64,000 nucleotides of DNA, from positions 496,001 through 560,000 of the forward strand of contig JAFIGY010000009.1 of NCBI GenBank assembly GCA_017849435.1, written 5' to 3'. Below are positions 51,904-61,224 of this stretch, piece after piece. Numbering within the stretch: the first letter of the stretch is position 1; every line of letters starts with the position of its first letter. Position numbers and translations under genes: made by a program. The notes under the pieces were generated by a model, which saw only the letters and a list, made by a program, of their open reading frames with translations, searched no databases and was not told where the DNA came from. Source of the DNA: Chitinophaga niabensis. GTDB lineage: Bacteria; Bacteroidota; Bacteroidia; Chitinophagales; Chitinophagaceae.

Positions 51904-52194
51904 TCACAAACATGTTTGCGCAATCAGGCCGATGCATAGCGAAAGCAGCGGAATTACACCCGCTATGCTTTTCGTGAACTTAACATTGAATCCGCCTTTC
52001 TCCCCATAATAATAGCTCTCCTTATACCTGTCATATTCGATAGGTGCGCCGAGATCTTTCATCATTTTAAGGAATTCATACAAAGTACGTTCGGAAATAC
52101 GTAATCGTTTCGCAAGCTGCGACGGCTTGCCGGTACCTTTGATGCGGATCAGGTAATCAATGGTCTGTAGTCTTTCAAAATAACGCTTTGGCAT
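51904..52194 (-). CDS. Small HTH-domain protein (HTH_11-like)
   Basis: 96 residues. The N-terminal winged helix-turn-helix is clear: TIDYLIRIKGTGKPSQLAKRL, then RISERTLYEFLKMMKDLGAPI and EYDRYKESYYYGEKGGF, as in HTH_11 regulators of Bacteroidota. The C-terminal 25 residues are hydrophobic (AGVIPLLSLCIGLIAQ) and could be a single membrane helix, which is unusual for this small class. No partner gene is adjacent. It is likely a transcription regulator; its target is unknown. Confidence 0.7.
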   Translation of the reverse strand: MPKRYFERLQTIDYLIRIKGTGKPSQLAKRLRISERTLYEFLKMMKDLGAPIEYDRYKESYYYGEKGGFNVKFTKSIAGVIPLLSLCIGLIAQTCL

Positions 52195-52977
52195 TGGATC
52201 TACTGGGGGTTTAAGCTAAATTGGAATATTGGGTTTCTGTGTCTTTGATGTTTTATGAGCAGATAGTAGGTTAAGATGGTCACGGCGAATGCGGCGCAAA
52301 TTGCGCGAGAAGTTTCATGTCCATGGCTTTCATTTTAGTGGGTAACGGCTGTCTATACTGCTATGCGTTAAGGTTCACTAACTAAATTAGCAAACGTCAC
52401 TGCAATCAGATCACAGTAACGGCAGTGCTGCCCGTAAAAAGGGCAATCACCACATGCCTGCGCATACAATGATTGCCCGGATCAAAAGTTAACTTGGAGC
52501 GTAAATTCTGGATATATAGTCGAAAATGAATGACGATCGTTCTCATGACAATGTTACAATGATCAATCTTTCGAAAATGTTAATACAGTGTTAAAATAAT
52601 GTCATTTCTATCGCTTTTTTATCCTGCTGATTCCCGGAAAAACAACAGCCGCGCATTTATTCAAATGCCGGCTGCCATATTAAGCTAAGTGGGAGTGCTG
52701 GTACCATAGCAGATTTCATATCTTTCATCATAGGTTCTTTCCTTCACTGTTAAGGAAAACAATGTTACGGCTAATTCCGATCTTTAAATGTTAATCAATT
52801 GTTAATTAGATTTTAGTTGTAGGAGGTACGTATGTGCTTGAAATAAACATATGCTCGTTCCCGTTAGTTAGGGAATACTGAAAATTCATTGTATTTTGAA
52901 CATGGATGCAACTTATTGTATGATCTGTCGTCTATGTACTAAATGACCTTGTAACCATTACCTGTTAACTAAACGTT
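52195..52977. other. 783-base intergenic region with hairpins, no gene
   Basis: AT-rich and free of credible frames. A 9-bp perfect dyad, GGGCAATCA (52441-52449) and TGATTGCCC (52470-52478), is followed on the minus strand by TTTTTA, so it could end a minus-strand transcript. Adjacent CACTGC/GCAGTG arms (52398-52403 and 52422-52427) form a second weak dyad. A TATTTTG near 52892-52898 may be an imperfect -7 element for uxuA. A small RNA is possible but not shown. Confidence 0.4.
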
Positions 52978-54150
52978 TTGAAAACACTGAAAGAAACCTG
53001 GCGATGGTTTGGCCCGGATGATCCTGTTACGTTGCAGGATATACGCCAAACCGGAGCTACAGGTATTGTGAATGCCCTCCACCATATTCCGCATGGAGAT
53101 ATCTGGCCGGTACAGGAGATTGCCCGGCGAAAACAGCTGATCGAATCCCGGGGGCTGACCTGGGACGTTGTGGAAAGTCTGAACGTCCATGAATCGATCA
53201 AAACACAAGGTGTCGACTTCAAACGATATATCGAACAGTACAAGCAAAGTCTCCAGAACCTCGCCTGTTGCGGGATCAATATTGTAACCTATAATTTCAT
53301 GCCGGTACTGGAACCGGTGCGCACCAATATCCGCTACTGCCTTCCGGACGGCGCGCAGGCGCTTTATTTCGATCTGGCAGATTTCGCTATGTTCGATTGT
53401 TTTATATTGATGCGGGAAGGTGCGAAAAGGAGTTATCCGCCAGGTGTGATGAAAGAAGCGAATGCCCGATGGCAGCAATATACGGAAGAACGGAGGCAGG
53501 AGATAACAGATACGATACTGTTGGGCGTTCCGGGAGAGACGCGTCCCAGCGTTCAGGATATTCAGACCCGGCTACAGGCTTACCGCCACATCAGCCGGGA
53601 ACAATTACGCCGTCACCTCATTGATTTCCTACACGAGATCTGCCCTTTGGCAGAATCCCTCGGCATCCGGCTCGCTCTCCACCCGGACGATCCCCCGTTC
53701 GATATACTCGGCCTCCCCCGCATCGCGAGTACCCGGGAAGACATCGCCCTGATCCTCAAAACAGTGGATAGTCCTGCCAACGGCATCTGCCTCTGCACAG
53801 GCGCCCTCGGCTCTACAGACCCTTTCCTCCCCGAAACTATCCTCCACCTCGCCGGTCAGCGCGTGCATTTCGTACATCTCCGCAATATCACCCGGCTGGA
53901 GAACAACAATTTCTACGAATCCAGCCACCTGGAAGGAGATGTGGATATGTTCAGCTTCCTCCGCAAACTCCACAACCTTCAGCGGTCTACTCCCTTCACG
54001 ATCCCTTATCGCCCGGATCACGGGCACAGCATCCTCGACGATCAGCATAAAACCAGTCATCCCGGATACACCGCCATCGGACGGTTAAAAGGACTGGCGG
54101 AACTGCGCGGTTTGTTAATGGGCATTCACCGCTATGATATGGTGCGTTAA
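52978..54150 (+). CDS. uxuA: Mannonate dehydratase
   Basis: Dehydrates D-mannonate to 2-keto-3-deoxygluconate in the glucuronate degradation pathway, in the cytoplasm; Fe2+ or Mn2+ dependent. 390 residues, the usual length. The N-terminus KETWRWFGPDDPVTLQDIRQ and the blocks GIVNALHHIPHG, ITYNFMP-like VTYNFMPVLEP, ALHPDDPP with metal-binding His, GICLCTGALGS, VHFVHLRN and PYRPDHGHSILDD all align with E. coli UxuA. No ATG lies at the family N-terminus; TTG at 52978 gives the expected start. The gene stands directly before the sigma/FecR genes of the polysaccharide locus, so it may process uronate freed by that locus; this is inference from position. Confidence 0.95.
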   Translation: MKTLKETWRWFGPDDPVTLQDIRQTGATGIVNALHHIPHGDIWPVQEIARRKQLIESRGLTWDVVESLNVHESIKTQGVDFKRYIEQYKQSLQNLACCGINIVTYNFMPVLEPVRTNIRYCLPDGAQALYFDLADFAMFDCFILMREGAKRSYPPGVMKEANARWQQYTEERRQEITDTILLGVPGETRPSVQDIQTRLQAYRHISREQLRRHLIDFLHEICPLAESLGIRLALHPDDPPFDILGLPRIASTREDIALILKTVDSPANGICLCTGALGSTDPFLPETILHLAGQRVHFVHLRNITRLENNNFYESSHLEGDVDMFSFLRKLHNLQRSTPFTIPYRPDHGHSILDDQHKTSHPGYTAIGRLKGLAELRGLLMGIHRYDMVR

Positions 54151-54216
54151 AATTGTGTAACGATTGGCGCAAATACTATAGGCTGCGGCATCCTGCTTTG
54201 ACTAATTTGGTTGCGG

Positions 54217-54795
54217 ATGTACACGGCTGAAGAACTCACATATTGTGCGCAACGGATCGCTTCGGAAGATTGCCAGCAATCTTACCGCCGTTTGTTCCAT
54301 TGGTTCTACAAACCGTTGCAGCAATTCGCTGCGGCTATTGTACGTTCCCGTGAGCAGGCGGAGGAAATTGCCGCGGACGCGCTGGTGAACGTCTGGCGAA
54401 ACCGCCGCCAGCTGCCGCAGATCGGGAATCTGCGGATATATCTCTACGTTTCCGCCCGCAACATCGCTCTGAACTATCTTAAAAAACAGCACCGGCAATC
54501 CACACTCAGTCTTGATGACATGATGGTGGAAATGGGACCGGTAGCTCTCAATCCGGAACAGTTGTTCATCTCGGCGGAAATGGTTAATCGTGTTCAGCTG
54601 GCAGTGCATCAGCTTCCGCCCCGCTGCAAGCTCATCTTCAAACTCATCCGCGAAGACGGGCTTAAATACAAGGAAGTGGCCAGCATCCTCGATATTTCCG
54701 TGAATACGATCGACAACCAGATGGCGATCGCTTTCCGCAGGATTAGCCAGGCCATTCACCTGCATACCGGCCCGGTGAAACAGGGCATGAAATGA
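54217..54795 (+). CDS. ECF sigma-70 factor of the Bacteroidota FecI-like type
   Basis: A 192-residue extracytoplasmic-function sigma factor. Region 2 (about 20-90: YRRLFHWFYKPLQQFAAAIV, then EQAEEIAADALVNVWRNR) and region 4 (about 125-180: LPPRCKLIFKLIREDGLKYK, then DISVNTIDNQMAIAFRRI) are intact. It should be held by the FecR-like anti-sigma factor encoded 63 bases downstream and released when the STN domain of the SusC receptor signals substrate. ATG at 54217 is preferred to TTG at 54211. Confidence 0.93.
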   Translation: MYTAEELTYCAQRIASEDCQQSYRRLFHWFYKPLQQFAAAIVRSREQAEEIAADALVNVWRNRRQLPQIGNLRIYLYVSARNIALNYLKKQHRQSTLSLDDMMVEMGPVALNPEQLFISAEMVNRVQLAVHQLPPRCKLIFKLIREDGLKYKEVASILDISVNTIDNQMAIAFRRISQAIHLHTGPVKQGMK

Positions 54796-54858
54796 CCCCG
54801 TAAATTTTTTTACTGCTCCTTTAGTAGATTCTTCCCTCCCCGTTGTCCCTTTATATAA

Positions 54859-55899
54859 ATGCGCCCTGAACAAGATATGCAGCAAGACCGGATATGGCAA
54901 CTCATGAGCCGCAAAATGGCGGGTGAAGCTTCCGCGGAAGAACTGGAAGAACTGGAGCAGCTCCTGCGCCAACGGCCGGATGCACTTTTTACCATGGAGG
55001 TGATCAGTAGCATCTGGCAGCCGCAACAGCAGGGATCTTCAGATGCAGATGCCGCCTTTCATCAGCGATGGGGGCTTTTACAGGAAGAACCACCGCGTCA
55101 GCGCCGTTTATGGCCGCGCCTGGCCGCTGCCGCCGCCGTGTTGCTGCTGGCCGGAAGCTTTGCTTGGTGGCAATGGGGGCGGGAACTGCGGAAGGAAGCA
55201 GTGGTACAGAAAAGCGAAATATCCACCCGCAACGGATCCCGCAGTCGCATTAAACTGCCGGACGGCACCCTGGTACTGCTCAACAGTGGCAGCAGCCTGG
55301 TGTATGACGATGAAATGAACAAACAGAAAGTACGGCAGGTAGAAGTGATCGGGGAAGCCTATTTTGATGTGGCGAAAGATCCGGAAAGACCTTTTGTGAT
55401 CAGGACGGAGAAACTGCATATCCACGTACTGGGCACTACTTTTAATGTCCGCGCCTACCCGGAAGACCGGTATGCGGAAGCTACACTGATCCGTGGCAGC
55501 ATTGAAGTGATCCTGCCGGAACAATCCAACCGCAAGATATTATTGCAACCAAAACAAAAGCTGACAGTGTTTAACAAAGCCCGTGAAGGAAAACCGGCAA
55601 CGCCGGAGCTGTTCACCGTTGCCGCCCTGGAACCTATACCGGTGGCGGATACGATGGTATTTGCCGAAACGGGATGGGTAGAGAACCGGCTTACATTCAG
55701 GAATGAGAGGTTTGAAGAGCTGGCGCAAAAAATGGAGCGCTGGTACAACGTAAAGTTTGAATTCGAAAAACCTGCGCTCAAAGAGTTCCGTCTCACGGGC
55801 GCGCTGGCGGGAGAATCCATGGAGCAGGCTTTGAAGGCCATGCAACTGATACATTCCTTCCATTACCGGTTAACCCGCAACAGTGTAATCATTTATTAA
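54859..55899 (+). CDS. FecR-family anti-sigma factor
   Basis: A 346-residue inner-membrane anti-sigma factor. A cytoplasmic helix (about 1-75) binds the sigma factor; one transmembrane helix lies near 86-105 (LAAAAAVLLLAGSFAWWQW). The periplasmic FecR domain (about 115-225) contains RIKLPDGTLVLLNSGSSLVY and VIGEAYFDVAKDPERPFVI, and a C-terminal DUF4974-type domain (about 265-346) ends in FHYRLTRNSVIIY. It relays the signal from the STN domain of the SusC receptor downstream. Such proteins often undergo self-cleavage in the periplasm; not visible here. Confidence 0.94.
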   Translation: MRPEQDMQQDRIWQLMSRKMAGEASAEELEELEQLLRQRPDALFTMEVISSIWQPQQQGSSDADAAFHQRWGLLQEEPPRQRRLWPRLAAAAAVLLLAGSFAWWQWGRELRKEAVVQKSEISTRNGSRSRIKLPDGTLVLLNSGSSLVYDDEMNKQKVRQVEVIGEAYFDVAKDPERPFVIRTEKLHIHVLGTTFNVRAYPEDRYAEATLIRGSIEVILPEQSNRKILLQPKQKLTVFNKAREGKPATPELFTVAALEPIPVADTMVFAETGWVENRLTFRNERFEELAQKMERWYNVKFEFEKPALKEFRLTGALAGESMEQALKAMQLIHSFHYRLTRNSVIIY

Positions 55900-56022
55900 C
55901 CAGGATCGCCACGGGGCAGTAAAATCAGTACGAGATGAGCAATACCACGTAAACGCTATCGCTATTGCAACAAAAAAGCGGAAGAAGCTGCAACTCCCTC
56001 CGCCGAATTGTTTCAATCAGCT

Positions 56023-56043
56023 GGCCGGCAGGATAGGCCGGCC
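56023..56043 (+). promoter_or_regulatory. GC-rich hairpin in the susC leader
   Basis: GGCCGGC and GCCGGCC form a 7-bp stem with a 7-nt loop, 37 bases before the SusC start. There is no T-run, so it is not a simple terminator; it may affect translation or mRNA stability. Confidence 0.4.
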
Positions 56044-56080
56044 CTATACCAATTGTTTAACTTAATTCAACAGTGAAATT

Positions 56081-59000
56081 ATGAAAAAACCACGATTTCA
56101 TGAGGAGAAAGCCTATGCCATGCAGTTTCCCGTATGGCTTGTTTTCTCCCGGAAACAACTCTTCCTACGCATGAGACTAACTTTCCTGATCGTTTTTGCC
56201 ACCTGTATGAAAGTAAGCGCATCCCTGTACTCGCAGGATGTGAAGGTGACCCTCCGTCTGAAAGACGTGAGCATGGAAAAAGCGATTGAAGCGCTGGAAA
56301 AGAAATCCAGCCTGCGTTTCCTCTACAGCGAAAAAACGTTGCCGGCGGAAAAGAGAGTGACACTGGATGTAAAAGAAATGCCGGCGCAGGAGGTGTTGAA
56401 GGAAATATTATCGAACACCCCGCTTTATTTTAAGGAGATGAGCCCGAAGCTGATCGTGATAGCGCCAACGGGTGTGGAGGTGCTGGACAGGAAGATCAGG
56501 GGTAAAGTGGTGAATGCCAAAGGGGAAGCGCTCCCCGGTGTAACAGTGAAAGTGGAAGGAACCGCCAATGGTACGGTTACCAACGGAGAAGGGGTATATG
56601 AACTTAATGCACCAGATCAGGCAAAACTGGTGTTCACTTTTATCGGCTATCTGCCGAAAACGATACCGGTCAATGGCCGCAACCAGGTAGATGTAATGAT
56701 GGATGAGGATACGAAAGGACTGAATGAAGTGGTGGTGGTAGGATATGGTACGCAGAAACGTGCGCATATCACCGGCGCAGTGAGCGCCATCAGTGGAAAA
56801 GATATTTCGAATGTCCCGGTCTCCAATATCTCGAATGCCCTGGCTGGCCGCCTCAGCGGGCTTTTTGCCTACAGCCCCAGCGGTATTCCCGGAGTAAGCT
56901 CACCTATCCTGATCCGCGGCGTCACTACACTGGATCGTAATGCAAACGGCCCTACCTATGTAATTGACGGGATCGTGCGAAGCAAAACCGATTTTGACGC
57001 GATCGATCCGAATGATATTGAAAGTATTTCTGTACTGAAGGACGCCGCCGCAGCAGCTGTGTATGGCTCGAGGGGCGGGAACGGTGTGTTGATGGTGACC
57101 ACCAAACGCGGCGGCAACCAGGCCCCGAAATTCAACTACTCCGCCTATGCGGGAACGCTTCGGCCTACCCGTGTGCCGGAACGCCTCAGCAGCTATCAGC
57201 AGGCCATTTACCGGAATGATGGTCTCCGTACCCAGAACATCCCTACTTCCGACCCCCGCTGGTACACGGATGATGAACTGGAAGTTTTCCGTTCCGGAAA
57301 GATCAATACGGACTGGTTCAAACTGGTGCAGAAAGATCCGAAGATCACCCAGCATAACCTCAGCGTGAACGGCGGCGGAGACAATATCCGTTATTTCCTT
57401 TCGCTCGGCTATTATAATGAAAGCGGGGTATTTGATCACATCGACTACAACCGCTACAATCTGCGCTCTAATGTGGATGTGAAGCTGACGAAGGATCTGC
57501 AGTTAGGCATGAACCTGGAAGGCAACCTCCGCAACGAGCAACGCCCGTATTGGCCCTGGGATGGAGACAATGCGGAAATGAAGGACTTCTACCGCGGCAT
57601 CCTCAACCAGCCGCCGATGAGTCCGGCTTATGTGAACGGCAAGCCGGACGGTACGCTGTATCATTGGCATGCCAAGGAAGTGATCGATCATGGCGGATAT
57701 CTGAAAAAAGATCAGTCCCTGCTAAACGGACAGCTGAAACTTACCTACACCGCTCCTTTCGTGAAAGGATTGAGCGCGGAGGTCAGCTATAATTACAACC
57801 GCAAAGGAGCGCTGACCAAAACCAAATACACGAGCTATACACTGTACACACATCAGCTGACCGGCGCACATTCGCATGTGGTGGGCGACCAGGTGGTGAG
57901 CTCCAAAATAGCCGCACAGCTGCCGAACAACTTCCTGCAGCGTGCCTATGGTCAGTCAATGGCCTATACCTTCAACGCCAGCGTCCGGTATAACAACAAG
58001 TTCGGCAAGCACGGGATTTCGTTGATGGCGTTGTACGAACAGTATGAAGGGTATAATGATAATTTTAATGCAAAAGGAGAAAGACCTTTGTCCGCCGTGA
58101 TCGACGAGCTGTTCATTACAGACAGTGACCCGAAGTACCGTTCCATGGATGGCAGTGCCAGTGAAGAAGGGCGCGCAGCCTGGATCGGCAGGGCCAGTTA
58201 TGAGTATGCGGACAAATACCTGCTCGAAGCCAGCTTCCGTTATGATGCATCCAGTGTATTCTCCCCGAAGAACCGCTGGGGATTCTTCCCTTCCATTTCA
58301 GCCGGCTGGCGCATTTCAGAAGAGCCGTTCATCAAGGATAACATTCCTGCCATCAGCAACCTGAAGCTACGCGCCTCTTATGGTCAGCTGGGGAACGATG
58401 GGGCTGGTACTTTGTCACAATGGTACTCCAGCTTCAGGAAAGGAACCAATGTCGTTTTCGGCGATGTGACCAATACCATTTATCCTATCCGCTATCCCAA
58501 TCCCGATATCACCTGGGAAACCGTTGCCATTACAGACGCAGGGGTGGAGCTGGGATTGTGGAAAGGATTGCTGGATGTGGAAGCGGGATACTTCTTCAAG
58601 CAAACCAGGAATATCCTTACCCCCAGCCCCATTGTAGTCCCGGGCTCCTTCGGGATAGATCTGGCACAGGCCAATACTTCGCAGGTAAATGCGCAAGGGG
58701 TGGAGATCTCCCTGCGGCATAACAACAAAGTAGGGCAGGTTACGTACTACGCCGGCGTAAATATGAGCTATAGCAGGAACAAGGTGGTGAAGTTCAATGA
58801 AGCGCCTAATGCACCGTATGTGGATATTCGTACAGGCAAGCCCGTTAACTACATCAAAGGTTTCTGGTCTTCCGGCATCGCCAGGAACGCGGATGATCTG
58901 AAAGACCAGCCCAAATACGGTTCAGCCGCGTTTGAGGAAGGGGATATTCTTTTCAAAGATATCAGCGGTCCGAATGGCAAGCCCGATGGTGTGGTGAACG

Positions 59001-59500
59001 ATTGGGACAGGGATGTGTTGAGCCTCAAGAGCATCGATCCCAATGTGATCTTCGGTATCACCGGCGGTATTACCTGGAAAGGGCTGGATATGAACCTCCT
59101 CTTCCAGGGAGTCACCAGCAGAACCATCATGTTCCCCAACCGGGATCAATGGGGAGAACAGGCAACATTGAGCTTCTGGGCAGACCATTGGACGCCGGAG
59201 CATCGCAATGCCCCGTACCCCAAAATCAGCGGGCAGAATGGAACGCAAGGACCGGCATCGTCTTTCTGGCTGCGGGATGGCAGTTACGTGCGCCTGAAGT
59301 TCATCGAGATCGGGTATTCCCTGCCGAAGAACTGGCTGAACCGCGTGAAACTGGATCGCTGCCGCTTCTATATCTCCGGTAACAACCTCTTTACCTGGGA
59401 CAAGATCAAGCTGTACGATCCGGAATTCCAGACAGATTTCGGGGCATTCCAGTACCCCATCATGAAGAGTATGAACATTGGTGTAAATCTTGGCTTCTAA
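56081..59500 (+). CDS. SusC/RagA-family TonB-linked receptor with an STN signalling domain
   Basis: Outer-membrane glycan importer, 1,139 residues. A long N-terminus with signal sequence (RLTFLIVFATCMKVSA) leads to an STN domain (about 53-128: VTLRLKDVSMEKAIEALEKK), then a CarboxypepD_reg-like domain (about 138-208: GKVVNAKGEALPGVTVKVEG), a TonB-box-like LNEVVVVGYGTQKR at about 214-227, the plug (YVIDGIVRSKTDFDAIDPND, SVLKDAAAAAVYGSRGGNG) and a 22-strand barrel ending in MNIGVNLGF. The STN domain makes it a transducer to the FecR anti-sigma factor, in addition to importing through a TonB-driven channel. The partner SusD gene follows after 12 bases. Confidence 0.96.
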   Translation: MKKPRFHEEKAYAMQFPVWLVFSRKQLFLRMRLTFLIVFATCMKVSASLYSQDVKVTLRLKDVSMEKAIEALEKKSSLRFLYSEKTLPAEKRVTLDVKEMPAQEVLKEILSNTPLYFKEMSPKLIVIAPTGVEVLDRKIRGKVVNAKGEALPGVTVKVEGTANGTVTNGEGVYELNAPDQAKLVFTFIGYLPKTIPVNGRNQVDVMMDEDTKGLNEVVVVGYGTQKRAHITGAVSAISGKDISNVPVSNISNALAGRLSGLFAYSPSGIPGVSSPILIRGVTTLDRNANGPTYVIDGIVRSKTDFDAIDPNDIESISVLKDAAAAAVYGSRGGNGVLMVTTKRGGNQAPKFNYSAYAGTLRPTRVPERLSSYQQAIYRNDGLRTQNIPTSDPRWYTDDELEVFRSGKINTDWFKLVQKDPKITQHNLSVNGGGDNIRYFLSLGYYNESGVFDHIDYNRYNLRSNVDVKLTKDLQLGMNLEGNLRNEQRPYWPWDGDNAEMKDFYRGILNQPPMSPAYVNGKPDGTLYHWHAKEVIDHGGYLKKDQSLLNGQLKLTYTAPFVKGLSAEVSYNYNRKGALTKTKYTSYTLYTHQLTGAHSHVVGDQVVSSKIAAQLPNNFLQRAYGQSMAYTFNASVRYNNKFGKHGISLMALYEQYEGYNDNFNAKGERPLSAVIDELFITDSDPKYRSMDGSASEEGRAAWIGRASYEYADKYLLEASFRYDASSVFSPKNRWGFFPSISAGWRISEEPFIKDNIPAISNLKLRASYGQLGNDGAGTLSQWYSSFRKGTNVVFGDVTNTIYPIRYPNPDITWETVAITDAGVELGLWKGLLDVEAGYFFKQTRNILTPSPIVVPGSFGIDLAQANTSQVNAQGVEISLRHNNKVGQVTYYAGVNMSYSRNKVVKFNEAPNAPYVDIRTGKPVNYIKGFWSSGIARNADDLKDQPKYGSAAFEEGDILFKDISGPNGKPDGVVNDWDRDVLSLKSIDPNVIFGITGGITWKGLDMNLLFQGVTSRTIMFPNRDQWGEQATLSFWADHWTPEHRNAPYPKISGQNGTQGPASSFWLRDGSYVRLKFIEIGYSLPKNWLNRVKLDRCRFYISGNNLFTWDKIKLYDPEFQTDFGAFQYPIMKSMNIGVNLGF

Positions 59501-59512
59501 AAACTGACAATC

Positions 59513-61144
59513 ATGAAAGGAAAAATATGGCTATCCGCCCTTGCATTGACAGCTGTTTGTACATTCAGTTGCAGCAGGGTGCTGGAAAAAAGAGATCTCA
59601 GCGCTATCCAGGAGAAAGACGTGTGGCAGGATATGCAACTGATGACGGCTTTTGTGAATAACATCTATACAGATATACCCGCCTGGAATTCCGGCGTTGC
59701 AGGATGGTCGGATGAACATCCTTCCCGCCCGGCTTTCCTCACCGGCACAATGAGTCCGGATAACAACCCGCTCTGGTACTGGCCTTACACGAGTATCCGC
59801 AAGATGAATACTTTCCTCCTGAACACAACGAACAACACTTTCCTTCCGCTGGACCTCGGGGCACGGTTAACCGGAGAAGTGAAGTTCCTACGGGCTTTTC
59901 AATACTTCGAAATGGTAAAACGTTTCGGCGGCGTACCCATCATCACCAAACCGCAATCGCTGGATGAAGATGTATATGTGCCGCGCAATAAAACAAGCGA
60001 ATGCATCGCTTTTATTTTGAAAGATCTGGATGATGCTATCGCCGCTTTGCCGAATACTTATGGTACAGCTGACAGGGGACGTGCTACCAAAGGCGCTGCC
60101 ATGGCCTTCAAAGGGAGAGTGTTGTTGTACTATGCCAGCCCGCAGTTCAATCCCGGTAACATCATAGACCGCTGGCAGCAGGCATACGACGCCAATAAAG
60201 CAGCAAAAGACACATTGGAAAAGTATGGTGCCGGCCTGTACGACGATTACCGTAATCTCTTCCTGGACGAAATGAACAAGGAAGTGATATTCGCGATCCG
60301 TTTCACTTCTCCCGGCAGAACGCAAAACCGTGATGCCTGCGTACGGCCGATCTCCGTATCCCTCAACTGTACGGGATCCGACAAACCAACACAGGAGCTG
60401 GTAGACGCTTACCCATTAAATAATGGCCAGGACCCTGATCCCAACACCCCCCGCGAACAGCTGTGGACCAACCGGGACGCACGCTTTGCAGGCACTATTG
60501 TATACAACGGCGACACCTATTTCAACCGCGTTCAATGGACGTACAAGAACTCCGGCATAGACGCCTACGGCTCTGCGAACGGCACACCCACCGGTTACTA
60601 TTCCCGCAAGGCGATCAATGAATCGCTCTCCGCCGCGGAAGCCGGAGCGTCTGGCACGGATTTCATCGAATTGCGCTTTGCGGAAGTATTGATGAACCTT
60701 GCAGAAGCCGCTAATGAACTCGGCAAAACGGATGAAGCGCTCACATGGTTGAAACTGATCCGCCAGCGCGCGAAGATCACACCGGGTGGTGATGGCAATT
60801 ATGGACTGGCAGCAGGCATGAGTGTGGCAGATATGCGGACCCGCATCGTGAAAGAGCGGTTCGTGGAATTTTCCTTTGAGCAGAAAAGGTTCTGGGACCT
60901 CAGAAGATGGCGTTTGCTCGTGCCCATGCTGAACGGCAGGAAACGCCATGCATATGTTGGAACGAAGGTATCCGACAATCCCGTCAGGTTCACTTATGAA
61001 CTGCTGGAAACAGATACACAGGGAAGTCTCGTGGTCACCGATAATGTTTATTTCGCTCCCATCAGTCGCGATGAATTAAGGAAGAATCCAAAGATGCAAC
61101 AGACGAAAGGATGGGAAGACGGAGCCTTTGATCCTTTGCAATAA
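59513..61144 (+). CDS. SusD/RagB-family glycan-binding lipoprotein
   Basis: A 543-residue surface lipoprotein; the signal (SALALTAVCTFSC) ends in a lipobox at Cys20. The TPR-rich SusD fold is shown by VKFLRAFQYFEMVKRFGGVP (about residues 123-142), by the mid-protein segment MAFKGRVLLYYASPQFNPGN, and by the C-terminal FVEFSFEQKRFWDLRRWRLL. SusD forms the lid on the SusC barrel and binds the incoming oligosaccharide. It follows SusC immediately and precedes the glycosidase genes of the same locus. Confidence 0.96.
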   Translation: MKGKIWLSALALTAVCTFSCSRVLEKRDLSAIQEKDVWQDMQLMTAFVNNIYTDIPAWNSGVAGWSDEHPSRPAFLTGTMSPDNNPLWYWPYTSIRKMNTFLLNTTNNTFLPLDLGARLTGEVKFLRAFQYFEMVKRFGGVPIITKPQSLDEDVYVPRNKTSECIAFILKDLDDAIAALPNTYGTADRGRATKGAAMAFKGRVLLYYASPQFNPGNIIDRWQQAYDANKAAKDTLEKYGAGLYDDYRNLFLDEMNKEVIFAIRFTSPGRTQNRDACVRPISVSLNCTGSDKPTQELVDAYPLNNGQDPDPNTPREQLWTNRDARFAGTIVYNGDTYFNRVQWTYKNSGIDAYGSANGTPTGYYSRKAINESLSAAEAGASGTDFIELRFAEVLMNLAEAANELGKTDEALTWLKLIRQRAKITPGGDGNYGLAAGMSVADMRTRIVKERFVEFSFEQKRFWDLRRWRLLVPMLNGRKRHAYVGTKVSDNPVRFTYELLETDTQGSLVVTDNVYFAPISRDELRKNPKMQQTKGWEDGAFDPLQ

Positions 61145-61224
61145 ACCTTCACCTTTCATCCATTGTTCACAGCCCTTAACAAAAAATGGTGGCTCTCGGC
61201 ACAAAAGATATATAACTTGTAATC

